In this document: in pieces, positions 1 through 8,936 of the stretch
Layout: each line of letters starts with the position of its first letter
Position numbering within the stretch: the stretch's first letter is position 1
From: Tritonibacter scottomollicae
GTDB taxonomy: Bacteria > Pseudomonadota > Alphaproteobacteria > Rhodobacterales > Rhodobacteraceae
Length of the DNA: 64,000 nt
NCBI RefSeq assembly: GCF_003003215.1
Contig: NZ_PVUF01000001.1
Span: forward strand, 744,001 to 808,000
Reading direction: 5' to 3'
Notes under the pieces: generated by a model
Told to the model about the DNA's origin: nothing
Seen by the model: the letters and a program-made list of their open reading frames with translations, nothing else
The model's database searches: none
Made by a program: the position numbers and the translations under genes

Positions 1-1090
1 TGGGGCGCAGCCCGGCCCAGTGGCGGGCCCCGTCAAGATCCACGGCGCCGGTGAAATGCCGGGCCACGTAACCGTCCAGATGTGCTGCGCGGTCGGCCCG
101 TGGGCTGCTGTCATGGCCCGCAAACTCGGCAATCCCCGTCACCCGCAGCCGATCCCCAAGCCGGGTCACCGCCACGAGGTTGGTTTCGTCCACAAAGGGG
201 CGCTGCGGGATGCGGCTGTCGTCAAGGATCGTATAGGTGGCGGAGTAGCCCTTCACCGGGTAGATCAGCGGCCGCACGCCAAGTGATGCCGTCAGCGCCG
301 GGGTGCCGGTCCCGGCCGCGACCACCAGCTGATCGCAGGCAATCTCGCCGGATGGCGTCAGGACCGCCTGCACCCGCCCCTCTGCGCGCCGATACCCGGT
401 CACGGATGTTTCGTAGCAAAAGGTCACGGTGGTGTTCTGCTGCAACCATTGCGCCAGGGCCTGGGTGAAACGATGGCAGTCGCCCTTGCTGTCGACGGAT
501 GACACCAGCCCGCCCTGCAATGTGCCCTCAAAGGCGCGCAGGGCAGGGTCGCGCTGGATCAGCTCTGACGCGCTCAGCGGCACAAACCCCTGATCCCCGT
601 CCGACAGGCTCTTGACCCGCGCATGATAGGCCGCGCGATCCCCGTACAGATAATACGCCCCGTCATGATCCTGATCGAAGTCCAGGCCCGTGGCCTGTTC
701 GAGATCTTGCAGCATTCGACGCCCATGGCGCGACAGCCGTGCCATGGCATCGGAATTGGTCGCATGGGCGCGGGCGGTGCAATGGCGCAGGAAGGCCAGC
801 CCCCAGCGCCAGAGGTCCGGGTCCAGCAGCTTGCTGATTTTCACACTGGGCGCGCGCCCCAGAACCGCACCAAGCATCTGGCGCGGGGCCGCAGGCCCGG
901 CCCAGCTTTCCGTATGGCCGACAGCGATGATCCCGGCATTGGCATAGCTGCAACCGGACGCCGGTGCCTCCGCCTGATCTATGACAGTCACCTGATGGCC
1001 TCGCATGGCAAGGTGGTAGGCGGTGGTCAGCCCCACAACGCCCGCGCCAATCACGGCAAAACGCTGGCCACTGTCCTGTTGGTCATGCAT
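1..1090 (-). CDS. dadA: D-amino-acid dehydrogenase, FAD-dependent (partial, 3' end outside window)
   Basis: This is the N-terminal ~363 residues of a DAO-family flavoprotein that oxidises D-amino acids to 2-oxo acids and ammonia, passing electrons to the membrane quinone pool. The start ATG (1090) is followed by a dinucleotide-binding fold with GAGVVG at residues 16-21, then an acidic end to the second strand. The later segment VVAAGTGTPAL and the block around IYPVKGYSATY are typical of DadA small-subunit proteins. The family is about 415 residues, so some 50 residues and the stop lie to the left of position 1. It is divergent from a cupin-type XRE regulator 63 bases away, the usual partner arrangement. 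Family assignment is firm; the exact substrate range is not readable from sequence. Confidence 0.88.
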   Translation of the reverse strand, partial: MHDQQDSGQRFAVIGAGVVGLTTAYHLAMRGHQVTVIDQAEAPASGCSYANAGIIAVGHTESWAGPAAPRQMLGAVLGRAPSVKISKLLDPDLWRWGLAFLRHCTARAHATNSDAMARLSRHGRRMLQDLEQATGLDFDQDHDGAYYLYGDRAAYHARVKSLSDGDQGFVPLSASELIQRDPALRAFEGTLQGGLVSSVDSKGDCHRFTQALAQWLQQNTTVTFCYETSVTGYRRAEGRVQAVLTPSGEIACDQLVVAAGTGTPALTASLGVRPLIYPVKGYSATYTILDDSRIPQRPFVDETNLVAVTRLGDRLRVTGIAEFAGHDSSPRADRAAHLDGYVARHFTGAVDLDGARHWAGLRP

Positions 1091-1153
1091 ACTTTCATCC
1101 AAATCGCTCAGAGCCGGTGCATATAGGCAGTTTTTGGTAAAATAAGAAAAATC

Positions 1154-1804
1154 ATGTCTCAAACAACAAAAAAAGACTCATCTTCTCTTTCAACTGCATT
1201 GGCCCCCTTGCTCGACGACAGTGAAAAGGAGCGCATCCGCAGCGAACTCGGCAGGCGTGTCAAAGGTTTACGCAGCTCGGCAGGGATGACGTTGGAACAG
1301 GCCTCCGAACGCACCAGCCTTGCGGTTTCGACCATCTACAAGATCGAAAACGGCAAAGTGTCCCCCAGTTTCGAGAATCTCTTGCGACTCGCGCGGGGCT
1401 ACGGCGTCGGCTTGGAGAAGCTGATCGCAGAGCCGGAGGATGAGGTCAGCACCACCCGTCTGACCGTCACCCGCGCGGGGCAGGGCCGGTCTGTCGAAGG
1501 CAAGGTCTACGACTACGAGGTGCTCTGCAACGGGCTGACAGGCAAGAAGATCATTCCGCTGATCGGCACCATCAGCGCCGCCGGAGATACATCGCCCGCG
1601 CATCTGGACCGCCATGACGGCGAGGAGCTGCTGTTTGTGCTCTCCGGCGAGGTCGAACTGCTGGTGGAACATTACGAACCGGTCATTCTCACCGCCGGGG
1701 ACTGCGCCTATTACGACAGCACCATGCGGCACGGTGTGCGCAGCACCGGGCCCGAGGAGGCGCGCGTGTTCTGGGCCTGCACCCATATCAACGGTCTGGA
1801 CTAA
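1154..1804 (+). CDS. XRE-family transcriptional regulator with C-terminal cupin
   Basis: A 216-residue two-domain regulator. Residues ~28-90 form a lambda-repressor-like helix-turn-helix (MTLEQASERTSLAVSTIYKI is the recognition region), and residues ~140-210 form a cupin-2 barrel with the HDGEELLFVLSGEVE sheet pattern. Proteins of this build sense a small molecule in the cupin and control an adjacent catabolic gene. Here the neighbour is the divergent dadA, so it probably senses a D- or L-amino acid and controls dadA and itself. The N-terminus is Ser/Thr/Lys-rich and likely disordered. The ligand is an inference from context only. Confidence 0.85.
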   Translation: MSQTTKKDSSSLSTALAPLLDDSEKERIRSELGRRVKGLRSSAGMTLEQASERTSLAVSTIYKIENGKVSPSFENLLRLARGYGVGLEKLIAEPEDEVSTTRLTVTRAGQGRSVEGKVYDYEVLCNGLTGKKIIPLIGTISAAGDTSPAHLDRHDGEELLFVLSGEVELLVEHYEPVILTAGDCAYYDSTMRHGVRSTGPEEARVFWACTHINGLD

Positions 1805-1974
1805 GGCGCGGCCCGGAGGGAGGCCGGATCTGCGCGGGCGAACCGATGCGGGCGACTGCCCACCATACCATGATCGGGCCGCTGAACGCGTATCGTCCGT
1901 TCAGGCGCAAAAGGGCTGTTAGATCCGGCTGTTTTTCGCTAACCCTCCGTCATTGACCTGAGGGAGAGCAATCC

Positions 1975-2466
1975 ATGACCAGCCTGCACGGCTCTGACGA
2001 GATTTTTGCCACGGTGGAGGCGTCACCGTCGCGCCGCGTGATCGGTGTGTCGCTGCTGGTCGGATTGGGGTTGATGACCCTCTATGTCGCCATGTCGAGC
2101 ACGCCGGGCTTGGCTTGGCAGGCGTTCCTGCTGGCGGTTTCCGGCGGGTCGCTGTGGATGGGCTATCGCATGTGGCAGGCCACTGCCCACCGGATTGAGC
2201 TGACCGCCGAAGGGCTGCGCTGCTCTGACGGGACCGAGATCATCCGGATCAAGGATCTCGATGTGCTGGATCGCGGTTTCTTCGCGTTCAAACCCTCCAA
2301 CGGGTTTCTGATGCGCAGCAAGATCACCGGCGAGCGCTGCTGGTATCCCGGCCTCTGGTGGCGCATGGGACGGCGCATTGGTATCGGCGGTGTAACACCG
2401 GGCTCGCAGACCAAAACCATGACCGAAATCCTCGCCGCGATGATGGTAGAACGCGACGCTGGCTGA
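1975..2466 (+). CDS. Hypothetical membrane protein, PH-like
   Basis: A 163-residue protein preceded by a good ribosome binding site (GAGGGAGAGC). Two adjacent hydrophobic segments at residues ~22-42 and ~46-64 form a helical hairpin. The rest is a soluble domain with alternating strands (IELTAEGLRC, IIRIKDLDVLDRG) that resembles the small PH-like domains attached to bacterial membrane hairpins. No catalytic motif is seen. It stands alone between two unrelated transcription units. Function unknown; the PH-like comparison rests on pattern only. Confidence 0.7.
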   Translation: MTSLHGSDEIFATVEASPSRRVIGVSLLVGLGLMTLYVAMSSTPGLAWQAFLLAVSGGSLWMGYRMWQATAHRIELTAEGLRCSDGTEIIRIKDLDVLDRGFFAFKPSNGFLMRSKITGERCWYPGLWWRMGRRIGIGGVTPGSQTKTMTEILAAMMVERDAG

Positions 2467-2497
2467 GGGGCTGGTCGTTGCTGGCAGACCTGTCGGG

Positions 2498-3445
2498 TTA
2501 TCCGGCCAAGCTGCGTTCCGTGCGCGCCTTGACCAGCTCCAGGATCACGTCATGGAAATCGTCAAAGAAGAAGTTGTGCCAGAACTCGGCGTAAGCCCCC
2601 ATGCCTGATCCATCATAGGTCCAGGTGGTCAAAGAAAGCCGCGTTTTACCGCCGTGGTCTTCGAGGACATATGCGCCGCGCAAGACATCAAAATGCTGGC
2701 CGCCCACCTTTACATGCGGGTCTTCGATATCCTCGGGGGCCCAGCCGTCTGGAAACTCAAAATCCCATGCAATGCGCCGATCAGGTTCATATGCGGTGAT
2801 CTGCTCCAGAAAATGAATGTCGTCTCCCCAGTGGGAATGCCGCACGGCACCGTCTGATCTCTCCTCCCAAACCGCCGCCGTGGGTTTGGGCACCCCAAGC
2901 AGATGTGAGCTGCGCGTGGGGATCTCGTCTGGCGAAATATCCGGAATGGATTTGAGCATCTGAAACACCACCGCAGGCGGCGCGTCGATCAGGATCGAGT
3001 CCGAGATCTCATATACAGTTGGACCCGTTGGCAGCATATCCAGCAGAACGATGGCCAAAACCGGCAGGCTTGCGGCGCTCAGGGTGCTCTTTGAGAATGT
3101 TCTCCAGCGGTCGTAGCTGAGATATAAAACGCCCCCGAGCAACGTGCCAAACAGGATCGGGATCAGGGCCATTGTGATGCAGATCAGCCCCTCGAGACCG
3201 CTCACCAAAGAGCCGAGCAGGGACAGGAGCATGACGAACAACAGCCATGCGATCGACTTGCCAAACGTCTTGAGCGAATTCTTGGGGCGGAACCACATGA
3301 TGATGAAGCCCGCCAGGGCGGGAAACCCCAAAAGATACGTGAAACCGACAGGGTCGATCATGACCACGGTAATGGCGGCAAGGCCCAATATGCCCGCGGC
3401 CAGCGCAATGGCGGGTGCCAGTATCCGGAGTGTATTTGACAGCAT
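2498..3445 (-). CDS. Membrane protein with SRPBCC (START-like) domain
   Basis: About 315 residues. The N-terminal third holds four hydrophobic helices (roughly residues 8-30, 33-50, 62-85 and 88-110). After ~residue 130 comes a soluble domain starting VYEISDSILIDAPPAVVFQML, the hallmark first strand and helix of the SRPBCC/polyketide-cyclase fold, ending in a long C-terminal helix (FFFDDFHDVILELVKA). This fold binds hydrophobic ligands; the ligand here is unknown. The start at 3445 is chosen because it opens directly into the first membrane helix; an in-frame ATG at 3493 would add 16 residues. The same frame stays open far upstream, but that part lies antisense to the MATE gene and is not protein-like. 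Confidence 0.72.
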   Translation of the reverse strand: MLSNTLRILAPAIALAAGILGLAAITVVMIDPVGFTYLLGFPALAGFIIMWFRPKNSLKTFGKSIAWLLFVMLLSLLGSLVSGLEGLICITMALIPILFGTLLGGVLYLSYDRWRTFSKSTLSAASLPVLAIVLLDMLPTGPTVYEISDSILIDAPPAVVFQMLKSIPDISPDEIPTRSSHLLGVPKPTAAVWEERSDGAVRHSHWGDDIHFLEQITAYEPDRRIAWDFEFPDGWAPEDIEDPHVKVGGQHFDVLRGAYVLEDHGGKTRLSLTTWTYDGSGMGAYAEFWHNFFFDDFHDVILELVKARTERSLAG

Positions 3446-3805
3446 CTCTAATGCGAACTTTCTCTGACCTGCTGAAAACAGGCATAAATTCATACGGTTC
3501 AATATACGTCCAACGCCCGAAATCAGCCCGGACTGAACGCGGCGGCCACCGTTCATGCATGTGTTAAACCAAAACCCATGAGGAGGGAACGCGACCTTTG
3601 GTGCGATCATCGGGACTTGACGCACGCCCGGACACAGCCTAAGCGAGGCATCAGGGGCGCAGACCCCCGCCGCCCGCTGGCCTTTGGCCTTGGTGAAGTT
3701 CTGCAGACATCTCTGTCTATCGATCATCCTCCACGCATTTCGCGCGGGTGGTAATGCGGGTCCCATCCTGTTCTTGCGCGACACCTGCAAGAGGAGATCG
3801 GGGAT
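3446..3805. other. Intergenic region between divergent genes
   Basis: About 360 bases separating the leftward SRPBCC membrane protein and the rightward MATE gene. It must hold promoters for both. A strong ribosome binding site (AAGAGGAG) precedes the MATE start. No convincing ORF, hairpin or operator stands out. Confidence 0.4.
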
Positions 3806-5191
3806 ATGACATCTTCCCCCACCAACCATTTTCTGACCGGACGATTGGGTCCGATCTATGCCAAGACCGCTCTGCCCATCATTTTTGTGATGGGGATGAA
3901 CGGCTGCCTGACCGTGGCAGATGCCTTGTTTCTGGGGCATTTCGACGGGCCGGAGGCGCTGGCCGCCGTGACCCTGATGTTTCCCGCCTACATGCTGGTC
4001 GTGGCGCTGGCGACGCTGGTGGCCAGCGGCATGTCCAGCCGCCTTGCCCGCCACCTCGGCGCGGATGAGACCGCGGCGGCGCAGGCGGATTATGCCGGCG
4101 CGCACGGTCTGGCGCTGGCGGTCTCGGTCGCGCTGATGCTGGCCTTTGTGCTCTGCGGCAATGCGGTGACGCAGGCCGCCGCCGGGGGCGATGCGGCGCT
4201 GGCCGCCATGGGCCACACCTACCTTCGCATCACCGTGGGCTGCACGCCGTTGCTGTTTGTGCTGTCGGTCAATTCCGACGCGCTGCGCAACGAGGGGCGC
4301 GCGGGGCTGATGGCGCTGATGAGCCTTGTGGTCTCGCTTTCCAACATCGCCTTCAACTATCTGCTGATTGCCGAGGCCGGGATGGGCGTTGCGGGCTCGG
4401 CGCTGGGCACCGCCCTGGCGCAGGCCTTGGCGCTCGCCTTGATCCTGGTGTTTCGCCTGCGCGGCAAGACCGTATTGACCCCCACCGTGTTGCGACAGCA
4501 GAGCCTTCTGGCAGGCTGGGGGCGGATGCTGGCGCTTGGCGCGCCACAAAGCCTCAATTTCATCGGCATCGCCTTGGGGGCGGCGGCGATCATGGCGGCA
4601 CTGCAATGGGTCGAGACGCCGGATTACGCGCAGATCGTCACCGCCTACGGGGTGATTACCCGGCTGCTGACCTTCAGCTTCCTGCCGCTTTTGGGGCTGT
4701 CCTATGCGATGCAAAGCATCACGGGCAATCTTTATGGCGCAGGCGCGCACGGGCGGGTGCGTCAGAGCCTCAGGCTCGCCTGCATGATGGCGCTGCTCTA
4801 TTGCGCCACCATGCAGGCCACGCTCAGCCTCGGCGCGGCGCATATCGCGGGCTGGTTTGTCACTGACCCCGGCGTCATCGCGCAGGTTGCGCGTATCCTG
4901 CCCATTCTTGGCGGCTTGTTCACCCTCGCGGGGCCGCTGATGATGGTGGCGATGCATTTCCAGGCCATCGGGGACGCGGCGCGTGCGGCGCTGTTGGGAC
5001 TGGCGAAACCCTATCTCTTCTCGATCCCGCTGACGTTTGTTCTGGCGGCACACTGGGGGGAACTGGGCATCTGGCTGGCCGCACCGATGGGGGAGGCGGC
5101 GCTGTTGCTGCTGACGCTTCTGGTGGTGCTGGACCTGCGCCGTCGTGGCAGAGTGCTGCCCATCAATCAAGCGCCGGAGGGCACCCCATGA
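3806..5191 (+). CDS. MATE family efflux transporter
   Basis: A 461-residue polytopic inner-membrane protein of the multidrug and toxic-compound extrusion family, which exports drugs or metabolites against a Na+ or H+ gradient. About twelve hydrophobic segments are spaced over the full length. The two halves show the family's repeats: the first opens with PIIFVMGMNGCLTVADALFLGH, close to the canonical P-x-x-x(7)-D-x-x-x-x-G signature, and the second with the LGAPQSLNFIG block near residue 245. The start is fixed by AAGAGGAG 10 bases upstream. The next gene overlaps its stop by four bases (ATGA), so the two are co-translated. Substrate unknown. Confidence 0.88.
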   Translation: MTSSPTNHFLTGRLGPIYAKTALPIIFVMGMNGCLTVADALFLGHFDGPEALAAVTLMFPAYMLVVALATLVASGMSSRLARHLGADETAAAQADYAGAHGLALAVSVALMLAFVLCGNAVTQAAAGGDAALAAMGHTYLRITVGCTPLLFVLSVNSDALRNEGRAGLMALMSLVVSLSNIAFNYLLIAEAGMGVAGSALGTALAQALALALILVFRLRGKTVLTPTVLRQQSLLAGWGRMLALGAPQSLNFIGIALGAAAIMAALQWVETPDYAQIVTAYGVITRLLTFSFLPLLGLSYAMQSITGNLYGAGAHGRVRQSLRLACMMALLYCATMQATLSLGAAHIAGWFVTDPGVIAQVARILPILGGLFTLAGPLMMVAMHFQAIGDAARAALLGLAKPYLFSIPLTFVLAAHWGELGIWLAAPMGEAALLLLTLLVVLDLRRRGRVLPINQAPEGTP

Positions 5192-5643
5192 GACAGGACT
5201 TGCCAACCCTTGCCCAAGCCAAGGCAACGGCGCGCGAATGGCGCCAAGAACGGGCGCAGCAGGGCGAAGCCCACAGCCACAGCGCGGCGCTTGAACATGT
5301 CGCACAACAGTTGGGGTTTCGCGACTGGAATGCCTGCGTTGCCACATTGACTCAAGCGGATGCGCGCCAGTTTGCTCCGGGGGAGCGCGTCTCGGGCCGG
5401 TATCTGTCGCAGCCTTTCACCGCCCGGATCCTGCGCGCCACTCCGGCGCCGGGGCACCCCGGCTGGTTGCGTCTGGAGCTGCATCTGGACGTGGCGGTGG
5501 ATGTGGTGACCTCGACGCGGTTCTCGAACCTGCGCCGTCGGGTCACCGGCGTGATTGGCCCTCAGGGCTTCAGCCAGGAAAAGACGTCGGACGGGCAACC
5601 GCATCTGGTGATCGACGCAAAAAGACCTCAGCCCGACCCGTGA
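5188..5643 (+). CDS. Glyoxalase-superfamily-related small protein
   Basis: A 151-residue protein translationally coupled to the MATE gene. The N-terminal ~50 residues form an amphipathic helical region with the pattern AALEHVAQQLGFRDWNA, which recurs in a family of small proteins often annotated 'glyoxalase superfamily protein' and linked to antibiotic-binding proteins. The remainder is a small beta-rich domain (GERVSGRYLSQPFTARILRA and a C-terminal HLVIDAKRP). No metal ligand triad of true glyoxalase I is apparent. Its position behind an exporter suggests a shared role in detoxification, which is inference. Confidence 0.6.
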   Translation: MRQDLPTLAQAKATAREWRQERAQQGEAHSHSAALEHVAQQLGFRDWNACVATLTQADARQFAPGERVSGRYLSQPFTARILRATPAPGHPGWLRLELHLDVAVDVVTSTRFSNLRRRVTGVIGPQGFSQEKTSDGQPHLVIDAKRPQPDP

Positions 5644-5663
5644 TGATCACGGCCGGGCTGAGG
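5628..5663 (+). terminator. Stem-loop after the glyoxalase-like gene
   Basis: CTCAGCCCG pairs with CGGGCTGAG around a loop containing the TGA stop codon. There is no clean T-run, so it may act together with the second hairpin that follows. Confidence 0.45.
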
Positions 5664-5667
5664 CAGG

Positions 5668-5703
5668 ACAGACCGCCGTTGCAGCAACAACGGCGGTCTG
5701 CTC
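5668..5703. terminator. Terminator between convergent genes
   Basis: A near-perfect hairpin, CAGACCGCCGTTG against CAACGGCGGTCTG, sits between the end of the rightward gene (5643) and the end of the leftward Tad operon (5704). It can serve transcripts from either direction. Confidence 0.6.
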
Positions 5704-6312
5704 TTAACTCTCTGCGTTGTCGACCACCTCGTCGTCATGGATGGTGCCATCGCTGACCACAGATCCCTCAAAGGCGATCTGCGAGGCAAAGCGCGGGCGG
5801 GAGAAGACGAGATTGTAGATATTGCGTGTGCCAAGACCCACATTGAACGCCGGTTCCACGTCATTCCAGGTTTCGACAACGATGATCCGTTCCTCATCCG
5901 GCATCGTCGGCAGCTTGTCCTCGATGTCGACCACCGTCGCGTCGGTCCAGATGTCCATCTGCGCGCCGCGTTCCACGGACCAGTCCACATAATAGCGCGC
6001 ATCATCCGCATCCCAGCGGATCACCGAGACCCGCATCGACATGCCAGAGTCGGCGCGCGCCATCATCCGCCCCAGCGTGTAGATGCTGTTGATGTATTCG
6101 TCGTTCAGCGCGGTGGTTTCACGCGAGATGAGGTCGGAGACCGTATAGGCGGCCTTGGTGTTCACGGTTTCCTGCCGGAACAGGTCGAACAGGGTAAAGG
6201 TGACTGCAAAGACGCCCAGCAGGAAGGGCAGGTAAATTGCGGTTTCGATCGCGATATTGCCGTCTTCGCGGTGCCGAAATCGACGCAGGGTATCTGATAG
6301 CATCTTGAACAT
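5704..6312 (-). CDS. TadE/TadG-like pilus assembly protein
   Basis: A 202-residue minor pseudopilin-like protein. After a short basic N-terminus comes the segment EDGNIAIETAIYLPFLLGVFAV, the TadE pattern: a Glu five residues into a hydrophobic helix used for membrane insertion and prepilin processing (residues ~17-45). The rest is a periplasmic domain without clear motifs. It is the last gene of a three-gene leftward operon, three bases downstream of a second TadE-like gene. These proteins belong to the Tad (tight adherence) Flp pilus system for surface attachment; the motor and secretin genes are not in this window. Confidence 0.8.
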   Translation of the reverse strand: MFKMLSDTLRRFRHREDGNIAIETAIYLPFLLGVFAVTFTLFDLFRQETVNTKAAYTVSDLISRETTALNDEYINSIYTLGRMMARADSGMSMRVSVIRWDADDARYYVDWSVERGAQMDIWTDATVVDIEDKLPTMPDEERIIVVETWNDVEPAFNVGLGTRNIYNLVFSRPRFASQIAFEGSVVSDGTIHDDEVVDNAES

Positions 6313-6315
6313 GGC

Positions 6316-6858
6316 TTACTTTGGCTCCTGAACAAAGGCGCTGGAGGCAAACAGGCGGACCCGCCCGTCATCATCTTTCTGCATGCTGCCGCCCAGGCCC
6401 CAGAGCGGGAACAGCGGATCAAAGCTCATGCAGGCGCGCAGGAACATCAGATCGTTGGATGCGCCATTGACGAAGGTGTTGACCGGGTCGACCTGCTCGA
6501 TCGAGTCCACGCAATCCGGGACCGACGTGACACCGGACCAATTGAACGGGTCCAGCTGGACCATCTCCAGCTTCAGCGACACCGCGCAATCGTCGATCAT
6601 GCCGGTGCGATCGCAGATGCGGTCACGAATGTCGTCGTGTTGCATGTTTCCACCCGTTCCGAGGCGAATATCGCGCACCGTCATATCCATGGCGCGGTCC
6701 AACATGACCTGACGCAGGGTGATCATGCCCAGTTCGACTGTGGCAAACAGGATCATCAGCATCAGCGGAAACAGCACGGCAAACTCGACCGTTGCGTTGC
6801 CGTCCTCGTTGCGGCGGAAGGCCCGCAGGGTTTTTATGGGATTTGGCCAGTTCATCAT
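6316..6858 (-). CDS. TadE-like pilus assembly protein
   Basis: A 180-residue protein with the motif EDGNATVEFAVLFPLMLMILFATVE at residues ~17-42: the conserved TadE N-terminal stretch with Glu at the fifth position of the hydrophobic segment. The C-terminal part carries four cysteines (in RICDRTG, DDCAVS, PDCVDS and RACMSF) that could form two disulfides in the periplasm. The start ATG overlaps the stop of the upstream TadG gene (ATGA-type overlap, 6855-6858), implying coupled translation. Assignment to the Tad minor-pilin group is solid; the specific paralogue (TadE or TadF) is not certain. Confidence 0.82.
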   Translation of the reverse strand: MMNWPNPIKTLRAFRRNEDGNATVEFAVLFPLMLMILFATVELGMITLRQVMLDRAMDMTVRDIRLGTGGNMQHDDIRDRICDRTGMIDDCAVSLKLEMVQLDPFNWSGVTSVPDCVDSIEQVDPVNTFVNGASNDLMFLRACMSFDPLFPLWGLGGSMQKDDDGRVRLFASSAFVQEPK

Positions 6859-8564
6859 TCCGTCAACCTCAGCTGGCGGATGGCGGTGGCGATGGACGCA
6901 AAGGCATCCGAGATCTCCAACCCATCCACGTCATAGTAATGCGAGGCGGAGCTTGCGCATTGCTGCAAGACCTGCTGGCCGCGCCAGGGTGCCTCGAAAC
7001 CGATCGTGAAGACGACGATACCCTCGTCCTTGGCCGCGTCGCATACCGCCAACGTGCGGGAATCTTTGCTGTTTGAGCCGACGTAGGAATAGATGCGGTC
7101 ATACCAGTAGTATCTGGCGTTGTTCATCCAGTCGCCGAAGAGCCTGTTGTAGACATACTTCAGCGAGGTATCGGCAAAGAGCTCGTTGTAGGTCAGCTCT
7201 TCAGCCTGGCCCGGCTCTTCTACGGTCCTGGTCTGCCAGGACCCGTAATAGCAATTGCCGTAGTAAATGGTGCCGGTGCAGGTGGTCTCCTCATAGGTTC
7301 CGTTCCCATAGGCGTGATCTTCCCATGTTCTGGTGTGGTCCCAAAAGAACCTGTCGTAGCTGCGGTTGGGATTATATGTGGAGTAGACGTCGGCGTCTTC
7401 ATTATACCAGACCGTCGACAGGCCATCGCGATAGCTGTTGTTGACGTAGTATTGCGAGGTGTTCTGCCCGTCGGTCATCATCACGATCACCTTCAGCGTT
7501 TCGGTGTCCGAGTATGCCACCGGGCGGTCGGCGTAGATCGAGTCGATCGACTGGTTCGGGTTCTCACTGTCGGCAAGCTGCGCGATGATCGGCTGCACGG
7601 ATGGATCCAGCAGCGCGGTGCCCCATTTCATGCCCAGGTCGATGGATGTGTTCTCGGAGGGGCTGAAGCGATCAATGTAGTTCTGCAACTGCGCGACATT
7701 GTCCGACATCAAAAGCGCCGTGCGCTCCGGGTTGTCATCATGCGAGGCGCAGGTGGGTTGGCGCACATGCTGGTTTCTGTCGCGATAATCACCGCTGTTC
7801 CAGATCGTGAAATGCATCGCGCGCTGATAGGTCTGCTGCAGATCAAGGTTCGCGGAGTTGAAGTCGGACTGGCCGAAGTTCAGGCAATGGGAATATCGGT
7901 TCTCACCGCTGACCTGCATCCGGTCGAGAAAGGCCTCGGGCATCGACACCTGCGTCGAATAGGGCACGATGGAGATCGTCATATTGCCGTCTTCGGTGTT
8001 CTCGTCCATGGTCTGGACGAACTCCTTGGCGGCCCGTTTCAGGTTCACCAGACGGGAATTGTTGCGCATCGAGCCGGACACGTCGAGCACCAGTGAGATT
8101 TCCACATTGCCGATGCTCTCGATTGCAGTGGCGGCGGCGTTCAGCGGCAGGACGCTCTCGTAGCCGGCGAATTTCATCCAATAGGGATCAAAATCCGCGT
8201 CCACGCTTGCGGAAACGCGTCGAGACGAGACCGAGACCTCGGCGTCCACGGCGGTGGTATATTCGCCGAGACCGGATTTGGTCATGTAGTCGATCACCAC
8301 CTCTTTGGCATCCAGCGGCTGATCCAGGTCGGCCGCCGCCAGCACGGAGCGGTCAAGCGTATATTGCAATTCGGTGCGATCCCGTTCCAGGCGCACGACA
8401 TCCATGCCGATCCCGGCCACAGCAAGCATGAGCAACAGCGTCGCGACCATCGGCTTTGCCAGCACACCGCTTTCGTCTTCGCGAAAGCGCTTCAGTCGGC
8501 ACATCAGACCCGACCGCGATTGCGGTCCGGTCAGAGCAGATGAATTCCAGAAGTTTACCTTCAT
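6855..8564 (-). CDS. TadG-like protein with von Willebrand A domain
   Basis: A 569-residue protein heading the Tad minor-protein operon. A TadE-like N-terminal anchor (REDESGVLAKPMVATLLLMLAV, residues ~28-50) is followed from residue ~155 by a VWA domain. Its metal-ion-dependent adhesion motif is DVSGS (Asp161, Ser163, Ser165) and a later strand reads VIVMMTDGQ. Between the VWA strands lies a Tyr-, Asn- and Asp-rich stretch of roughly 100 residues (about 385-485) with few hydrophobics. The protein is probably displayed at the envelope with the Flp pilus and may mediate adhesion through bound Mg2+ or Ca2+. The start at 8564 precedes a 39-residue cytoplasmic leader. Confidence 0.85.
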   Translation of the reverse strand: MKVNFWNSSALTGPQSRSGLMCRLKRFREDESGVLAKPMVATLLLMLAVAGIGMDVVRLERDRTELQYTLDRSVLAAADLDQPLDAKEVVIDYMTKSGLGEYTTAVDAEVSVSSRRVSASVDADFDPYWMKFAGYESVLPLNAAATAIESIGNVEISLVLDVSGSMRNNSRLVNLKRAAKEFVQTMDENTEDGNMTISIVPYSTQVSMPEAFLDRMQVSGENRYSHCLNFGQSDFNSANLDLQQTYQRAMHFTIWNSGDYRDRNQHVRQPTCASHDDNPERTALLMSDNVAQLQNYIDRFSPSENTSIDLGMKWGTALLDPSVQPIIAQLADSENPNQSIDSIYADRPVAYSDTETLKVIVMMTDGQNTSQYYVNNSYRDGLSTVWYNEDADVYSTYNPNRSYDRFFWDHTRTWEDHAYGNGTYEETTCTGTIYYGNCYYGSWQTRTVEEPGQAEELTYNELFADTSLKYVYNRLFGDWMNNARYYWYDRIYSYVGSNSKDSRTLAVCDAAKDEGIVVFTIGFEAPWRGQQVLQQCASSASHYYDVDGLEISDAFASIATAIRQLRLTE

Positions 8565-8936
8565 AGTTCATTCGTTCCTTCGGTCCGATGCGCGCAGACT
8601 CAAACCTGAGAGGCCTGGGCACTTGTGGACATGAATATTCTCTTAATTTTTGTTGAGGAAGATGGCCGAACTTGGGCGGAACCACGCCTAACTTGGTGCT
8701 TCTTATGAAATTTTGATCTTAATCTGCGCCCGGCTATCGCGGTTGTTCCACGCTTGGAAACAATCACGGTTGGGGCCATGCGCAGGCCCGCTCTGAACGA
8801 TTCGTGATCGCTAACGTTCTTAAACTGCCAGTTTTTTGTGCAATTTCCGGGGATAAACGGTCGCAGTCGGTAACGTTCTCTGCATAGATGGGGAGCATAC
8901 TCACTTGAGTCGTTTCAGAAGGACGGGGATTATCCC
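8565..8936. promoter_or_regulatory. Divergent control region, Tad operon / amino-acid dehydrogenase
   Basis: A 372-base AT-richer gap between two divergent units. A 13-base near-identical direct repeat, TCG[C/G]TAACGTTCT, lies at 8808-8820 and 8867-8879 (59 bases apart), upstream of the dehydrogenase. A TTAA-N7-TGAG sequence at 8643-8657 resembles a degraded CtrA site on the Tad side. Neither has been tested; the repeat is the better candidate operator. Confidence 0.35.

Noticed and set aside
2498-5347. A 949-codon open frame on the minus strand
   Set aside because: Only the last ~315 codons look like protein (membrane plus SRPBCC). The rest is antisense to the MATE gene and has the Arg/Gln/His-rich composition of an antisense frame in GC-rich DNA.
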